This document shows positions 17,779 through 26,930 of a DNA stretch of 64,000 nucleotides, in pieces (the stretch's first letter is position 1; each line of letters opens with the position of its first letter). Made by a program: the position numbers and the translations under genes. The stretch is from the NCBI RefSeq assembly GCF_038561955.2, contig NZ_CP138333.2, positions 1,922,001 through 1,986,000 of the forward strand, given 5' to 3'. Source of the stretch: Salinicoccus sp. Bachu38 (GTDB taxonomy: Bacteria; Bacillota; Bacilli; Staphylococcales; Salinicoccaceae). Under the pieces are notes generated by a model that was not told where the DNA came from, ran no database searches, and saw only the letters and a program-made list of their open reading frames with translations.

Positions 17779-17844
17779 CCATATAAATATTGTTTAATTT
17801 TAAAAGCAGAAAGAAATTTCCCTCTCATTAGTTATTGTTATAGA

Positions 17845-18741
17845 TTATGAGGGTACATTTGCCTCTGCCTTACTTACAATTGTCGATGACCATAGCACTA
17901 TAAAAATACCTGCCACTTGCCAGAAGTTCAAATACTCTCCAAGGAACAGCACACCAGTCAAAACTGCCACAACAGGTTCCACAGTTGTTAAAATTGATGC
18001 CTTGCTTGCTTCCAGGCTTTTTAAACCTAATGTATAGAGCAAGAAACCGCCTATCGTTCCAACAATGGCCAAAAGGAACGAATAGATCCATACATCCGGT
18101 GACTGGAACATCTCAGCTTTACTCGTTATGTTACTCGTCAAAAGCATGAAGACACTGGTATATAAAAGATTATAGGTCGTTACTGTCAGTGCAGAATACC
18201 TTCCTGAAACAGGCTTGCTGAATATGCTGAATAACGCATAGCAGAACCCTGACATTATACCTAAAAATAATATTTGATAACTCATGCTCCCCTCACCGAA
18301 TGGTAAAAGTCCTACTACAAGCGCGCATCCGAGCAAGGACAAAACGACGCCGATTGCTTTCTTGCCTGTGAAATACTCTTTAAAAAACACCCTGGAAAGT
18401 ACAGTCACGAACAGTGGGCCGGTATACAACAAGGTCACCGCCAGTGATAAATTCGATTTTGAAAATACGTCAAAGTAAAAGTAGTTGTATAATGCAATTC
18501 CGAGTATTCCGGCACTTGCGAAAAAAACATGATCTCTAAGATGTGTTTTCAATTGATCCCGCTTAAAAACCAGCATGAATAGGATGAGAAAAGCGAAAGA
18601 GAGGACTCCTCTTATTGCAACCACATCCCAGGGAGTGAACCCCTTGTTATACAAAGGAGTTATAAAAAGACCGATCAGCCCCCAACAAGCCGCTCCTGCC
18701 AAAGTAGAAACATATACTCTCAGATCTCTTGCATCATACAT
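17845..18741 (-). CDS. EamA/DMT-family transporter
   Basis: The 298-residue protein has ten hydrophobic segments and the two-fold repeat of the drug/metabolite transporter superfamily; ILTTVEPVVAVLTGVLFLGE in the second half is a typical EamA signature. Direction and substrate are unknown. GGAGG precedes the ATG at 18741, while an upstream ATG at 18783 lacks a ribosome site. It lies 83 bp downstream of the amine oxidase and may be part of the same catabolic operon. Confidence 0.82.
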   Translation of the reverse strand: MYDARDLRVYVSTLAGAACWGLIGLFITPLYNKGFTPWDVVAIRGVLSFAFLILFMLVFKRDQLKTHLRDHVFFASAGILGIALYNYFYFDVFSKSNLSLAVTLLYTGPLFVTVLSRVFFKEYFTGKKAIGVVLSLLGCALVVGLLPFGEGSMSYQILFLGIMSGFCYALFSIFSKPVSGRYSALTVTTYNLLYTSVFMLLTSNITSKAEMFQSPDVWIYSFLLAIVGTIGGFLLYTLGLKSLEASKASILTTVEPVVAVLTGVLFLGEYLNFWQVAGIFIVLWSSTIVSKAEANVPS

Positions 18742-18824
18742 TTTGGCCTCCTTCGAAGAGTAAGACACCATTATATGGAACACTCATCCAATGATAGTCA
18801 AATAATTGATAACGCTTTCAAAAA

Positions 18825-20171
18825 TCAGTTTTGATAATTTAATAAATCGTTGATGTTCTGTGCCGCTGTAAAACCAGTCTGTATAGCAGTTTCCGTGTAC
18901 AGGGTGCCCAAATAATCACCTGCCAAATATAGACGTCTGTCCGGTTTTGTCAATAGAGGCTGTATCTTGCCACGTCCAGGGAACACATATGCAGACCCCA
19001 GAGGAAACTTTTTAACGTGTGCCTCCACCACATGCTCACTGAAACCTGGAAAGATTTCATTCAGGTCATCCAGATAGATCTTTATGATTTCTTCTTCGGA
19101 TTTATCCAAAAGCTTCTTCCCTCTTCCCGCCGGGGAGAAAGTCATGAACGAGCTTCCTGGCTTTCTTTCTTCTGACTGTGAATGGACTACGTTTGAATTA
19201 TGAATCAATATATCAAAGGATCTTTTAGGGGTTGCAAAAGAATACACGTCATCCCATATTTGTGGGCCTGTTTCACCAGTCAGGAACGAAGCGCTGACGT
19301 GGGGGCCATAAGTGACCTGGTCGAGGGCATTACCCATTTCAGGATCAATATTTTTTACAACCTTCCTGGTGATGGGGGCAGGCGTTGCCATAATAATATA
19401 TCTTGCATCAACCCTATGCGTCTCACCATTCTGGGTATATTGTACTGTTACATGGTCTTCATGCTGGATGACTTCTGAAACCGCACTATTCAACTTGACA
19501 CGTTCGCCTAAAGTACAGGCGATATCCTCTGTCAATGTAGAAGGTCCCCCCATTATTATCCTGGACAATCCTGTGCTCTTGTTCCAAATCATATCAAAAT
19601 ATCCGATGCCTGCACCTGCTGAGATTTGTTCTGGATCTCCTGTTGAACGACTTACGGTCGGTCTGAATATCGCATCTGCATCTTCCGGCAACTCTCCAGT
19701 AAACTCGGAAAATGTTTTGTCATTCATAAAATCAAAAACACGCTGTTGCCGGACACTGTAATCTTCAGATGTTTTCCTTTTTGCCACCCTGCCATACTTG
19801 ATTACTCCTGCTCTTACTTTTGCTCCAGTGCAGAGCAATGCAAGCCTTGACTTCCATGACATTGGGACACGAAATGGATATAATTCCACCCTACCGTTTA
19901 AAAGCAGTTTTCCATTTAAGGACATGGCAGTCAACTTACCCGGGACTGACTGTGAGTGAACGCCTACAGATTTGAATAATTCATCTGTAGCCGATCCCTC
20001 ACCAGCATATACATGCCCGCCCCAATTAAGCCAGTAATCCCCGCGTTTCTCAGACACCACTCTTCCGCCTACACGGTCATCTGATTCAAGCAGCAATATA
20101 TCATGAGACTTCAGTCTCCAAGCTGCTGACAGTCCAGCCAAACCGCCTCCAACAATTATTACATCCTTCAT
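18825..20171 (-). CDS. FAD-dependent amine oxidase-family protein
   Basis: The 448-residue flavoprotein begins with the FAD-binding motif DVIIVGGGLAGLSAAWRL, followed by LLESDDRVGGRV, and ends with YLAGDYLGTLYTETAIQTG, the second FAD contact region of monoamine oxidase/protoporphyrinogen oxidase-like enzymes. Its start lies a single base after the stop of the DapA-family gene, so the two are certainly co-transcribed. In this setting an amine or amino-acid oxidase that generates an imine or aldehyde is more likely than a haem-pathway enzyme. Confidence 0.78.
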   Translation of the reverse strand: MKDVIIVGGGLAGLSAAWRLKSHDILLLESDDRVGGRVVSEKRGDYWLNWGGHVYAGEGSATDELFKSVGVHSQSVPGKLTAMSLNGKLLLNGRVELYPFRVPMSWKSRLALLCTGAKVRAGVIKYGRVAKRKTSEDYSVRQQRVFDFMNDKTFSEFTGELPEDADAIFRPTVSRSTGDPEQISAGAGIGYFDMIWNKSTGLSRIIMGGPSTLTEDIACTLGERVKLNSAVSEVIQHEDHVTVQYTQNGETHRVDARYIIMATPAPITRKVVKNIDPEMGNALDQVTYGPHVSASFLTGETGPQIWDDVYSFATPKRSFDILIHNSNVVHSQSEERKPGSSFMTFSPAGRGKKLLDKSEEEIIKIYLDDLNEIFPGFSEHVVEAHVKKFPLGSAYVFPGRGKIQPLLTKPDRRLYLAGDYLGTLYTETAIQTGFTAAQNINDLLNYQN

Positions 20172-20172
20172 A

Positions 20173-21075
20173 TTAACTCCTCACATTCACGTTATTTTTC
20201 AGCTCCTGAAGATATGATTTGATTTTCTCTTTAAACTCGTCTGATGCAGGAGGCAGTGGTGATCTGCTGCTGCCACCCGGTAAACCTAAAGCTTCCAGTC
20301 CAGCTTTTACAGTGCCTGGAATCACTTCCTCCTCGACCATGCTGTATAGCGGCAATAGTTCATTGTTCAGTCTGATTGCTTCATGAACATTATTTTCTTT
20401 CACAACCAGATCATATAGTTTCACGATTTTTTCCGGCACCAGGTTATGGACCACACCGATTGCACCAACTCCTCCAATGGATAACGTAGGTACAATAAGA
20501 TCTTCAAACCCTGTCAATACTGAAAAATCCGGATTATCCTGCGTTAATGCGATAACTTTGGATGTATGGATACCGTCGTCTGTATTTTTTATCCCTGTCA
20601 CACCGTCAATTCTGCTTATCTTATCAATCAATTCAGGTTCAAGCTGTATACCTGTGGCATCCGGGTAGTTATAGATGATAATTCCAATATCAGAACTTTC
20701 CGCAACTTTCTTGTAATAGTCGTAGATGGCCTGTTCACCGGTTGCCATGTAATATGGATTGATTACAAGTGCACTCTTCACCCCAACATCTGCAGCAAAT
20801 TTTGTTAAAGCGATTGTGTCCTCGGTTCTATGGCATCCTGTACCTGCCATTACAGGCACACGCTCATTCGTTTTTTCAGTTACAAATTTTATTACTTCTT
20901 TTCGCTCTTCAAGGGTCATCAATGAATATTCACTATTGCTGCCCCCTACCAAAACTCCATGGACTCCATTGTCGATTACATGATCCACCAATTTCTCCAA
21001 GCCCTGATAATCAATTACACCTTCTTCTTTCATTGGTGTAGGCAATGCTGGAATCACTCCATAAGGTTTAAACAT
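20173..21075 (-). CDS. DapA-family lyase/deaminase (not DapA itself)
   Basis: The 300-residue protein is a class I aldolase-type member of the dihydrodipicolinate synthase family. The Schiff-base lysine is in GVTGIKNTD (about 163) and the catalytic Tyr in IIYNYPDATG (about 136). The substrate loop reads VGGSNSEYSLMT, where true DapA has GTTGE, so the substrate differs. Family members with other loops are pyrroline-hydroxycarboxylate deaminases, ketodeoxy-sugar-acid dehydratases and sialic acid lyases. It is sandwiched between an aldehyde dehydrogenase and an amine oxidase. Confidence 0.8.
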   Translation of the reverse strand: MFKPYGVIPALPTPMKEEGVIDYQGLEKLVDHVIDNGVHGVLVGGSNSEYSLMTLEERKEVIKFVTEKTNERVPVMAGTGCHRTEDTIALTKFAADVGVKSALVINPYYMATGEQAIYDYYKKVAESSDIGIIIYNYPDATGIQLEPELIDKISRIDGVTGIKNTDDGIHTSKVIALTQDNPDFSVLTGFEDLIVPTLSIGGVGAIGVVHNLVPEKIVKLYDLVVKENNVHEAIRLNNELLPLYSMVEEEVIPGTVKAGLEALGLPGGSSRSPLPPASDEFKEKIKSYLQELKNNVNVRS

Positions 21076-21108
21076 AATAATCCTCCTCTATATCTTTTAA
21101 AATATCTC

Positions 21109-22599
21109 TTATTTTTTAATATTTACGTAGACACTTTTCACTTCTGTATAGTTTTCCAATCCATATTCTCCACCCATCTCACGACCGATGCCGGATTGTT
21201 TATAGCCGCCAAACGGCATTGTTTCCAATTCAAGTCCAACGTCATTAATCCAGACAGTCCCTGCCTGCAATTTTCTAGTGATATAATGTCCGCTTTTTAT
21301 ATTTTCAGTCCATACACTGGCTGCAAGACCATATTGGCTATCATTTGCCCTTCTTATCGCTTCTTCTATTGTGTCAAAGACCATCACTGCCATTACGGGG
21401 CCAAAAATTTCTTCCTTGGCAATCGTCATATCATCTTCAACGTCCGCAAAAATTGTCGGTTCAACATAATATCCTTCATCAAATGGAGCCGATCCACCGG
21501 TAATCAGACGGGCACCCTCTTCTTTTCCTTTTTCAATGTATTCCAGCACCGTTTCCTGCTGTTTTTTTGAAACAAGCGGCCCCATGTCCGTATCATCATT
21601 CATTCCCGGTCCTACTTTGATTTTTTCAGCTCGTTCTTTAAGTCCTTGGATTACCTTTTCGTAGTTCTCCTTCTGTACATAGATTCTTGTACACGCACTG
21701 CAGTTTTGACCATGGTTGTACATCGTCCCATTAAAAGCGCCCTCGATTGCTTCTTCAAGGTTCGCATCATCCAAAATGATGGTGGGTGATTTGCCACCGA
21801 GTTCGAGCGTGACCCCTTTCACCAGGTCGGCAGCTTTTTTCATTACATTCTTGCCTACCTCAGTGGATCCTGTGAAAGAGACTTTGTCGACCTTCGGATG
21901 GGTAATGATTGCCTCCCCTGCCTCTTTGCCTGAACCAGGCACGATGTTTACAACACCATCAGGGAAACCGGCTTCTTTAAATAGTTTTCCAATATACAAT
22001 AAGGATAATGGTGTTTCACTGGCGGGTTTTATCACAACAGTGCAGCCTACTGCCAAGGCTGACCCCAATTTCCATGCCGCCATCAGCAACGGGAAGTTCC
22101 ATGGAATGATCTGTCCAACAACGCCTACTGGTTCATGCAGTGTGTAGTTCAAATAATCCGGTGAAACTTCAGTTGTTTTACCAGAGATTTTTGTAGCAAA
22201 TCCCGCATAATATTCGAATTGTTGAATGGAGCCATCGACATCGTCAGTCAATGCAGTTGCATACGGTTTCCCATTATCCAGAGCTTCCAATTGTGCGAGC
22301 TCTTCACGGTTTTCTTCCAACAATGATGCAAACTTATAAATCAGCTTCATTCTGGAATGTGCTTCCATTTCGGCCCATTCTCCTTCATCAAACGCTTTAC
22401 GGGCGGATTCAACCGCCATGTCTATGTCATCTGCTTTCGCTTTATATACTTTCGCAAATTTTTCTTCAGTAGCTGGATTGATGACATCGAACATTTCACC
22501 ATCGATCGACTCTTTGTATTCTCCGTTGACATATATTCCAATTGGATCCTGTAAAAACGCTTTCAAATTTGGTTTTAAATCAAGAATTTCTGTACTCAT
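21109..22599 (-). CDS. NAD(P)-dependent aldehyde dehydrogenase
   Basis: This 496-residue enzyme belongs to the ALDH superfamily. It has the oxyanion Asn in IPWNFPLLMA, the cofactor loop FTGSTEVG, the catalytic Glu in LELGGKSP (about 264) and the catalytic Cys in GQNCSACTR (about 298). Length and sequence resemble betaine/phenylacetaldehyde-type ALDHs. The start at 22599 has AGGGGG upstream. It is the first gene of the operon ALDH-DapA-like-amine oxidase, and the divergent RpiR gene probably controls it. Confidence 0.88.
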   Translation of the reverse strand: MSTEILDLKPNLKAFLQDPIGIYVNGEYKESIDGEMFDVINPATEEKFAKVYKAKADDIDMAVESARKAFDEGEWAEMEAHSRMKLIYKFASLLEENREELAQLEALDNGKPYATALTDDVDGSIQQFEYYAGFATKISGKTTEVSPDYLNYTLHEPVGVVGQIIPWNFPLLMAAWKLGSALAVGCTVVIKPASETPLSLLYIGKLFKEAGFPDGVVNIVPGSGKEAGEAIITHPKVDKVSFTGSTEVGKNVMKKAADLVKGVTLELGGKSPTIILDDANLEEAIEGAFNGTMYNHGQNCSACTRIYVQKENYEKVIQGLKERAEKIKVGPGMNDDTDMGPLVSKKQQETVLEYIEKGKEEGARLITGGSAPFDEGYYVEPTIFADVEDDMTIAKEEIFGPVMAVMVFDTIEEAIRRANDSQYGLAASVWTENIKSGHYITRKLQAGTVWINDVGLELETMPFGGYKQSGIGREMGGEYGLENYTEVKSVYVNIKK

Positions 22600-22680
22600 T
22601 TCCAATCCCCCTATAAAGAATATTCAGATTTATATGAAAAGAGTATCACCTATTTGATTAAATGTAAACTCTTTTTATAA

Positions 22681-22703
22681 AAAGGGATTATAATATTTCA
22701 AAT
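22681..22703. promoter_or_regulatory. Motif shared with the ykvI-like promoter
   Basis: The sequence from 22681 (AAAGGGATTATAATATTT, then CAAAT) lies in the divergent region between the ALDH operon and the RpiR gene. Apart from one indel and one substitution it equals the sequence at 24955-24976. Confidence 0.45.
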
Positions 22704-22780
22704 GGTATCAGGAGGAATTTGAATTAATACTATCGATGTAAGATAATATATAGTAAGTAAAAATTGAAATGAGGCTTTTT

Positions 22781-23641
22781 ATGGATGCTGAGAATCAAAA
22801 AAATATAAAACAAAGGATTATTCATTTAAAAGACGATCTTCCCCGGAAGCAAAAGCATTTATGTGATTATATTCTAAAGAATTTCCACTCACTCGGTCTC
22901 GTGACAATAAAGGAACTGTCTACAGACGCCAATGTTGGAGTATCTACAGTGATGCGTACAATGGATGCATTGGGATACGATAATTTTAATGACTTCCGAA
23001 AAGATATATACGATGAATCGCTGACGCAGGATTCCAAATGGACGTTGAAAAAATCCTTGGATGAAACCGACAAGGAGGTGCAGACACTTTTAAGCGTGTG
23101 GGATGAGAGTGTTCATCTGCTGAATCAATCGTTGGATGATGAATTGACATATAAATTCCAATCTGCAATTGACCATATTCTAAAAGCCGGTAATATTAAC
23201 ATCATTGGGACCCGCCCCTACAGATCAGCTGCATTATATTTTGAGCAGCTGCTTGGAGAATTTTATCCACATGTCAGACAGTTGAGCAACGATACTGAAA
23301 CACTTTTTGATAAGGTCCTCCAGTTTGAAGAGAAGGATATTCTCATTGTCTTTGCTTTTGAACCCTATACAAATATTGTGATAAATGCAGTAAAAGAAAC
23401 ATATAACCAAAACAACAAAATAATCCTCATTACGGATTATGATTCAAGTCCAGTAATTTCATATGCAACCGTAGTATTGAAAGTTGCTGTCAGCAGAAAT
23501 CAGTTTTCCATCATTCCAGTCATTGCGCTGATTGATGCAATGATTATTGAGATCGGTAAAAAATCTTCACCAGAGTCTTTGGATAAATTAAGAAAACTGG
23601 AACAAAAGCTGCTGGAAAACAACATTACCTATGATTCTTGA
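22781..23641 (+). CDS. RpiR/MurR-family regulator (HTH-SIS)
   Basis: The 286-residue regulator has an N-terminal RpiR helix-turn-helix (TIKELSTDANVGVSTVMRTM, about 42-61) and a C-terminal SIS domain (about 130-260, IIGTRPYRSAALYF). SIS domains usually bind sugar phosphates, but some RpiR proteins control amino-acid catabolism. It is divergent from the ALDH operon and is a close paralogue of the regulator at 60565, especially around TRPYR and the RQLSND-type segment. ATG at 22781 follows GAGG; an in-frame ATG lies 12 bases earlier. Confidence 0.85.
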   Translation: MDAENQKNIKQRIIHLKDDLPRKQKHLCDYILKNFHSLGLVTIKELSTDANVGVSTVMRTMDALGYDNFNDFRKDIYDESLTQDSKWTLKKSLDETDKEVQTLLSVWDESVHLLNQSLDDELTYKFQSAIDHILKAGNINIIGTRPYRSAALYFEQLLGEFYPHVRQLSNDTETLFDKVLQFEEKDILIVFAFEPYTNIVINAVKETYNQNNKIILITDYDSSPVISYATVVLKVAVSRNQFSIIPVIALIDAMIIEIGKKSSPESLDKLRKLEQKLLENNITYDS

Positions 23642-23652
23642 TCAGCAAAAAA

Positions 23653-23686
23653 AACTGCCTTTTATCTCATTCGATAAAAGGCAGTT
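23653..23686. terminator. Strong terminator hairpin
   Basis: Perfect 14-bp arms (AACTGCCTTTTATC and its complement) with a 6-base loop. An A-run precedes it on the plus strand, so on the minus strand the stem is followed by eight T residues and ends the transporter transcript. It may also serve the regulator gene. Confidence 0.75.
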
Positions 23687-23782
23687 CGCTATTCAGCGGG
23701 TCAATCATGAATTTCTTCGCGATTCAGATTGTATTATTCTAATCACTGTTTCAGGGAGAGACTCTATAATTAACAATAGGAT

Positions 23783-24859
23783 TTAGGATGATGCCTTTTT
23801 ATCCGAAGACTTGGCATTCAACCATAGTACAAAGAACGAAAGCGCAATGATTATGCCGATATATCCGAATATCGGATAAAAGAAATTAACGAGATCTACA
23901 AATCCAATGAAACTTAAAATGTATGCAGCAACTAATGATATTCCCAGCATTAAGCGATATTTACTGGAGTATGCCTTGGTGAACCGTGTAAGGAATGGAT
24001 ATAAAACGCCAATTACACTGTTGAACATGACGCCAACCATTATTAAGGTCATCAGAATCCTGAGTCCTGGATGTATTTCATTAGCCATAAGTAAAGTTGG
24101 CAAGGCTGCTTCGTTGGCGATTTCCAGATTTGCAATTATTCCTGCTGTCATCAGCACGAGCAGAACTGTAAAAATTAATCCTCCAAAAAGTATACCTCTT
24201 TTGGATATTAATTGGCTTCGGCTCCCCGCTCCCATAATGACCAGGAAGCCAAAACTGTTGGCGATTACAAGTCCGCCGTAAGTAATTGCATCCCAAATCC
24301 ATATACCACTCGGTGTCCTGTCTATGTCTGTATACTGGTCTACTTCACTCACCGGTACGTTAGGATCAATTATGTTGTAACCTGCGATTATAAACACCGC
24401 AACAATCAAAAATGGTGTGATTATCCCCAATATTTTCGCCACAATTGTAAAATCAAATTGCAGAACTATGAACAGCGTAATGACAGTAAATAGTGTACCA
24501 ATCCAAGCCGGCAGGCCAAAACCGTCATAAAAGGCCGATCCTGTCCCGGCAATCATAATCACTGACAGCCCATAGAAAAAGAAGACAAGCAAATAATCGA
24601 AGACCCTTCCTATTCTTGTGCCAAAAAGATGATTTAAAGATAAAGCGTAATCTTCTGAGTCCAGAATGTAGCCCAATTTAGAAATCTGCATTCCTACAAA
24701 CGTAATGGTTAGACCCGCGGTAGCAGCAGCAGCATATCCCCATACCCCATGGTTGGCAAAAAATTGCAGGATTTCCTGTCCGGTTGAAAAGCCGGCCCCC
24801 ACTATAAAGCTAATATACGCAAATGCTAAAGTAATAGATACTCTATTTACTTTACTCAC
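23783..24859 (-). CDS. YkvI-like membrane transporter
   Basis: The 358-residue protein has about ten membrane segments and begins with ITLAFAYISFIVGAGFSTGQE. The GAGFSTGQE helix break is typical of the B. subtilis YkvI family, distant relatives of APC/NSS transporters. Its position in a catabolic island next to the RpiR regulator suggests uptake of the island's substrate. I use GTG at 24859 because AGGGGTGG lies about 8 bases upstream; the earlier GTG overlaps that site. Confidence 0.8.
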   Translation of the reverse strand: MSKVNRVSITLAFAYISFIVGAGFSTGQEILQFFANHGVWGYAAAATAGLTITFVGMQISKLGYILDSEDYALSLNHLFGTRIGRVFDYLLVFFFYGLSVIMIAGTGSAFYDGFGLPAWIGTLFTVITLFIVLQFDFTIVAKILGIITPFLIVAVFIIAGYNIIDPNVPVSEVDQYTDIDRTPSGIWIWDAITYGGLVIANSFGFLVIMGAGSRSQLISKRGILFGGLIFTVLLVLMTAGIIANLEIANEAALPTLLMANEIHPGLRILMTLIMVGVMFNSVIGVLYPFLTRFTKAYSSKYRLMLGISLVAAYILSFIGFVDLVNFFYPIFGYIGIIIALSFFVLWLNAKSSDKKASS

Positions 24860-24905
24860 TTTAACTACCACCCCTAATTTTCAAACAATTTTGTATTCGC
24901 TTTCA

Positions 24906-25046
24906 TTTTTAAAGATTATCATCAAAAGGGAATTTTGTAAATCACTTAATTTTTAAAGGATTATAAAATTTCAAATTATTACTATATTATTAACGCTATT
25001 TATTATCGGCAAGTATAAAAGTGCATAGATGGATAATCTTTAAAAA
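24906..25046. promoter_or_regulatory. Inverted and direct repeats upstream of the ykvI-like gene
   Basis: TTTTTAAAGATTATC at 24906-24920 and its exact complement at 25032-25046 form a 15-bp inverted repeat. Between them a variant TTTTTAAAGGATTAT occurs at 24950-24964, which runs into the motif shared with the ALDH promoter. The rest of the 540-bp gap to 25399 is AT-rich with no gene. Confidence 0.45.
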
Positions 25047-25300
25047 TCAAAAATTACTGAATCTGTTTATCCAGAAAGTAAAATAAAAGAAGATAATTTG
25101 ATACTTCCCCCAGGCAGTTTTAATGCGGTCTTATCACAAAAAGAAACAGAGAATATGTGATAATTTAACAAGAGAAAATATAGACTTTTGAGGAATATAA
25201 AGAACGACCACCACTCTTTCACCTGTGCTTGAAAAATTGGCGACACCTGAAAGAATCAGACTATCAGATAGGGATTGCAATGCATCATCATTAAAATTCT

Positions 25301-25317
25301 GTGCAGTTTCTATGGAG
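25301..25317. promoter_or_regulatory. Candidate response-regulator site upstream of csp
   Basis: GTGCAGTTTCTATGGAG consists of two half-sites 11 bases apart. It resembles the sites at 28296-28312 and 30608-30624 and lies about 80 bp before the copper protein gene. Confidence 0.35.
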
Positions 25318-25398
25318 TTTGCCGATATCGGTTTATATGCAAAATGAGTGGGAATCCAACTAATGCAAGCGCATTTAATTCTATAGGAGGGATTTGCA

Positions 25399-25725
25399 AT
25401 GGCGCATGAAAAGCACCAGCAATTGATTCAGACGTTACATGAATGTTTGGAAGCCTGTAACCACTGCTACGATGCCTGTCTGAGGGAAGAAGATGTGAAA
25501 ATGATGGCGGAGTGCATCCGATTGGACCGTGAGTGTGCGGATATCTGTGCATTCCTGGAACAGTCACTGACAAGGAACTCGCCATTCTCTTCAGATCTTG
25601 CCTCCGTATGTGCGAAAGTCTGCGAAGCATGCGGTAATGAATGTCAGAAACACGACCACGACCATTGCCAGAAATGTGCAGATGCATGCTTCAAATGTGC
25701 AGAAGCGTGTAAACAAATTGCTTAG
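25399..25725 (+). CDS. Four-helix bundle copper-binding protein (Csp-like)
   Basis: This 108-residue cytoplasmic protein contains 16 cysteines, mostly spaced CxxxC or CxxC along helices, plus an HDHDHC segment. It matches the four-helix bundle copper-storage proteins (DUF326/Csp family), in which thiols line the bundle core and hold Cu(I). AGGAGG precedes the ATG. It is followed by a terminator and then by a convergent DUF1541 gene, supporting a copper function for the locus. Confidence 0.85.
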   Translation: MAHEKHQQLIQTLHECLEACNHCYDACLREEDVKMMAECIRLDRECADICAFLEQSLTRNSPFSSDLASVCAKVCEACGNECQKHDHDHCQKCADACFKCAEACKQIA

Positions 25726-25770
25726 TGCATAACACTTGGATAGAAGTCATATGCCGGAATTTCTGTCATG

Positions 25771-25801
25771 CTCCCCCTAAAGCGTACAGCTTTAGGGGGA
25801 G
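25771..25801 (+). terminator. Terminator of the copper protein gene
   Basis: A perfect 13-bp stem CTCCCCCTAAAGC with a 5-base loop is followed by TTTCATTTATT. Confidence 0.7.
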
Positions 25802-25823
25802 TTTCATTTATTCATATTATAAA

Positions 25824-25872
25824 AAAGAGCTTATCCTTGCAGACTATTCATCCTGCAAAGATAAGCTCTTTA
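25824..25872 (-). terminator. Terminator of the DUF1541 gene
   Basis: Long arms (AAAGAGCTTATC with GATAAGCTCTTT, plus inner TTGCAG/CTGCAA) are followed on the minus strand by a T-run, just after the stop at 25886. Confidence 0.7.
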
Positions 25873-25885
25873 ATGTCATCAGCGG

Positions 25886-26755
25886 TTATTCGACAGGTGA
25901 CAATTCATTTTCCGTCACCCATTTATGGTTCTGGACTTCTTCTCCAGTTGTTGTTGTGAAGTCAATCATGTATACGGTAGTATCTGCCGCAGATTCGATC
26001 ACAGCGGTTGCACCCTCCATGCCTTCCATGTGGTCAGCATCCAGCGTCACTTCAGTACCGGGCTCAAGTGGGGCTTCACCTGGGTCTGCAAGTTCCTCAT
26101 GGATGACCCATTTGTGATTCTCCACCGGGTCTCCGCCAGTTGTAGGATAATAGGTGACACTATAGGCGACAGTATCAAACGCGCCTGCGATGGTTGCTTC
26201 AGCCCCGTACATGCCCGGCATGTGATTGGCTTCGATGATTGCCTGGCTGCCTACCTCATAGGCTGGGGCTTCTGCTTCCTCCAGGTTGTCAGGCACTTCA
26301 CCAGAGCTGGACATCTGTTCGGCGAAAATGGCTTGAATCGTTTCCTGCACCGCTACAATACTGGAGCGGATATCATTAATTTCTGCTTCAGTCTCTTCAA
26401 TGAATGTATCCTGGTTTTCCAATTTCTTAGTGACAGCATCCAAATGGTTTTCAGCAGCATTTAAGCGATTCAACAGAGATTCCAGCTTGTCCAGATACTC
26501 TTTATAGAGCTGTACTTCATCAACCGTTATAGGGGCACCTTCGATTGATCCTTCGATTGATTCCAGTTCAGATTGGATAGCGTCGGCTTTCTCTTCAACC
26601 TTACCCAGCCTTTTCTCAACTTTTGCTTCTGCCTGTGCTTGTCCATTGGCTTGGGGAGCTGAGTTGATGGAATCTGACGAAACTTGCCCTGCTGAGAAAC
26701 TGATTCCAGTGACGGTCGCAAGTGTAACGGCTATTTTTGTAAATCTGCTGTTCAT
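25886..26755 (-). CDS. Secreted coiled-coil protein with two DUF1541 domains
   Basis: The 289-residue protein has a signal peptide (about 1-22) without a lipobox and a Glu/Lys/Ala-rich coiled-coil region (about 40-145). Two tandem DUF1541 (YdhK-type) domains follow (about 165-220 and 225-285), with EANHMPGM and DADHMEGM and each ending in NHKWV. In S. aureus the related surface lipoprotein CopL binds copper; the His/Met-rich start of each domain fits that. The last 145 residues closely match the protein at 30673, but the N-terminal half does not. AGGAGG precedes the ATG. Confidence 0.78.
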   Translation of the reverse strand: MNSRFTKIAVTLATVTGISFSAGQVSSDSINSAPQANGQAQAEAKVEKRLGKVEEKADAIQSELESIEGSIEGAPITVDEVQLYKEYLDKLESLLNRLNAAENHLDAVTKKLENQDTFIEETEAEINDIRSSIVAVQETIQAIFAEQMSSSGEVPDNLEEAEAPAYEVGSQAIIEANHMPGMYGAEATIAGAFDTVAYSVTYYPTTGGDPVENHKWVIHEELADPGEAPLEPGTEVTLDADHMEGMEGATAVIESAADTTVYMIDFTTTTGEEVQNHKWVTENELSPVE

Positions 26756-26930
26756 TTTACATTCCTCCTGAAACTTTCCAAAAGATATTTTCCTTGAACG
26801 GAATAAGTGGTTCGGCGTCTTCTGTTCATTTTCAATTTCTATTGGTCATACTCCCTGGAACAGCCTCACCCCCTTTGCGAACATGACACTTCGCTCTTTG
26901 AGGTTACTGTTCACAAAATCCTTGCATGTT

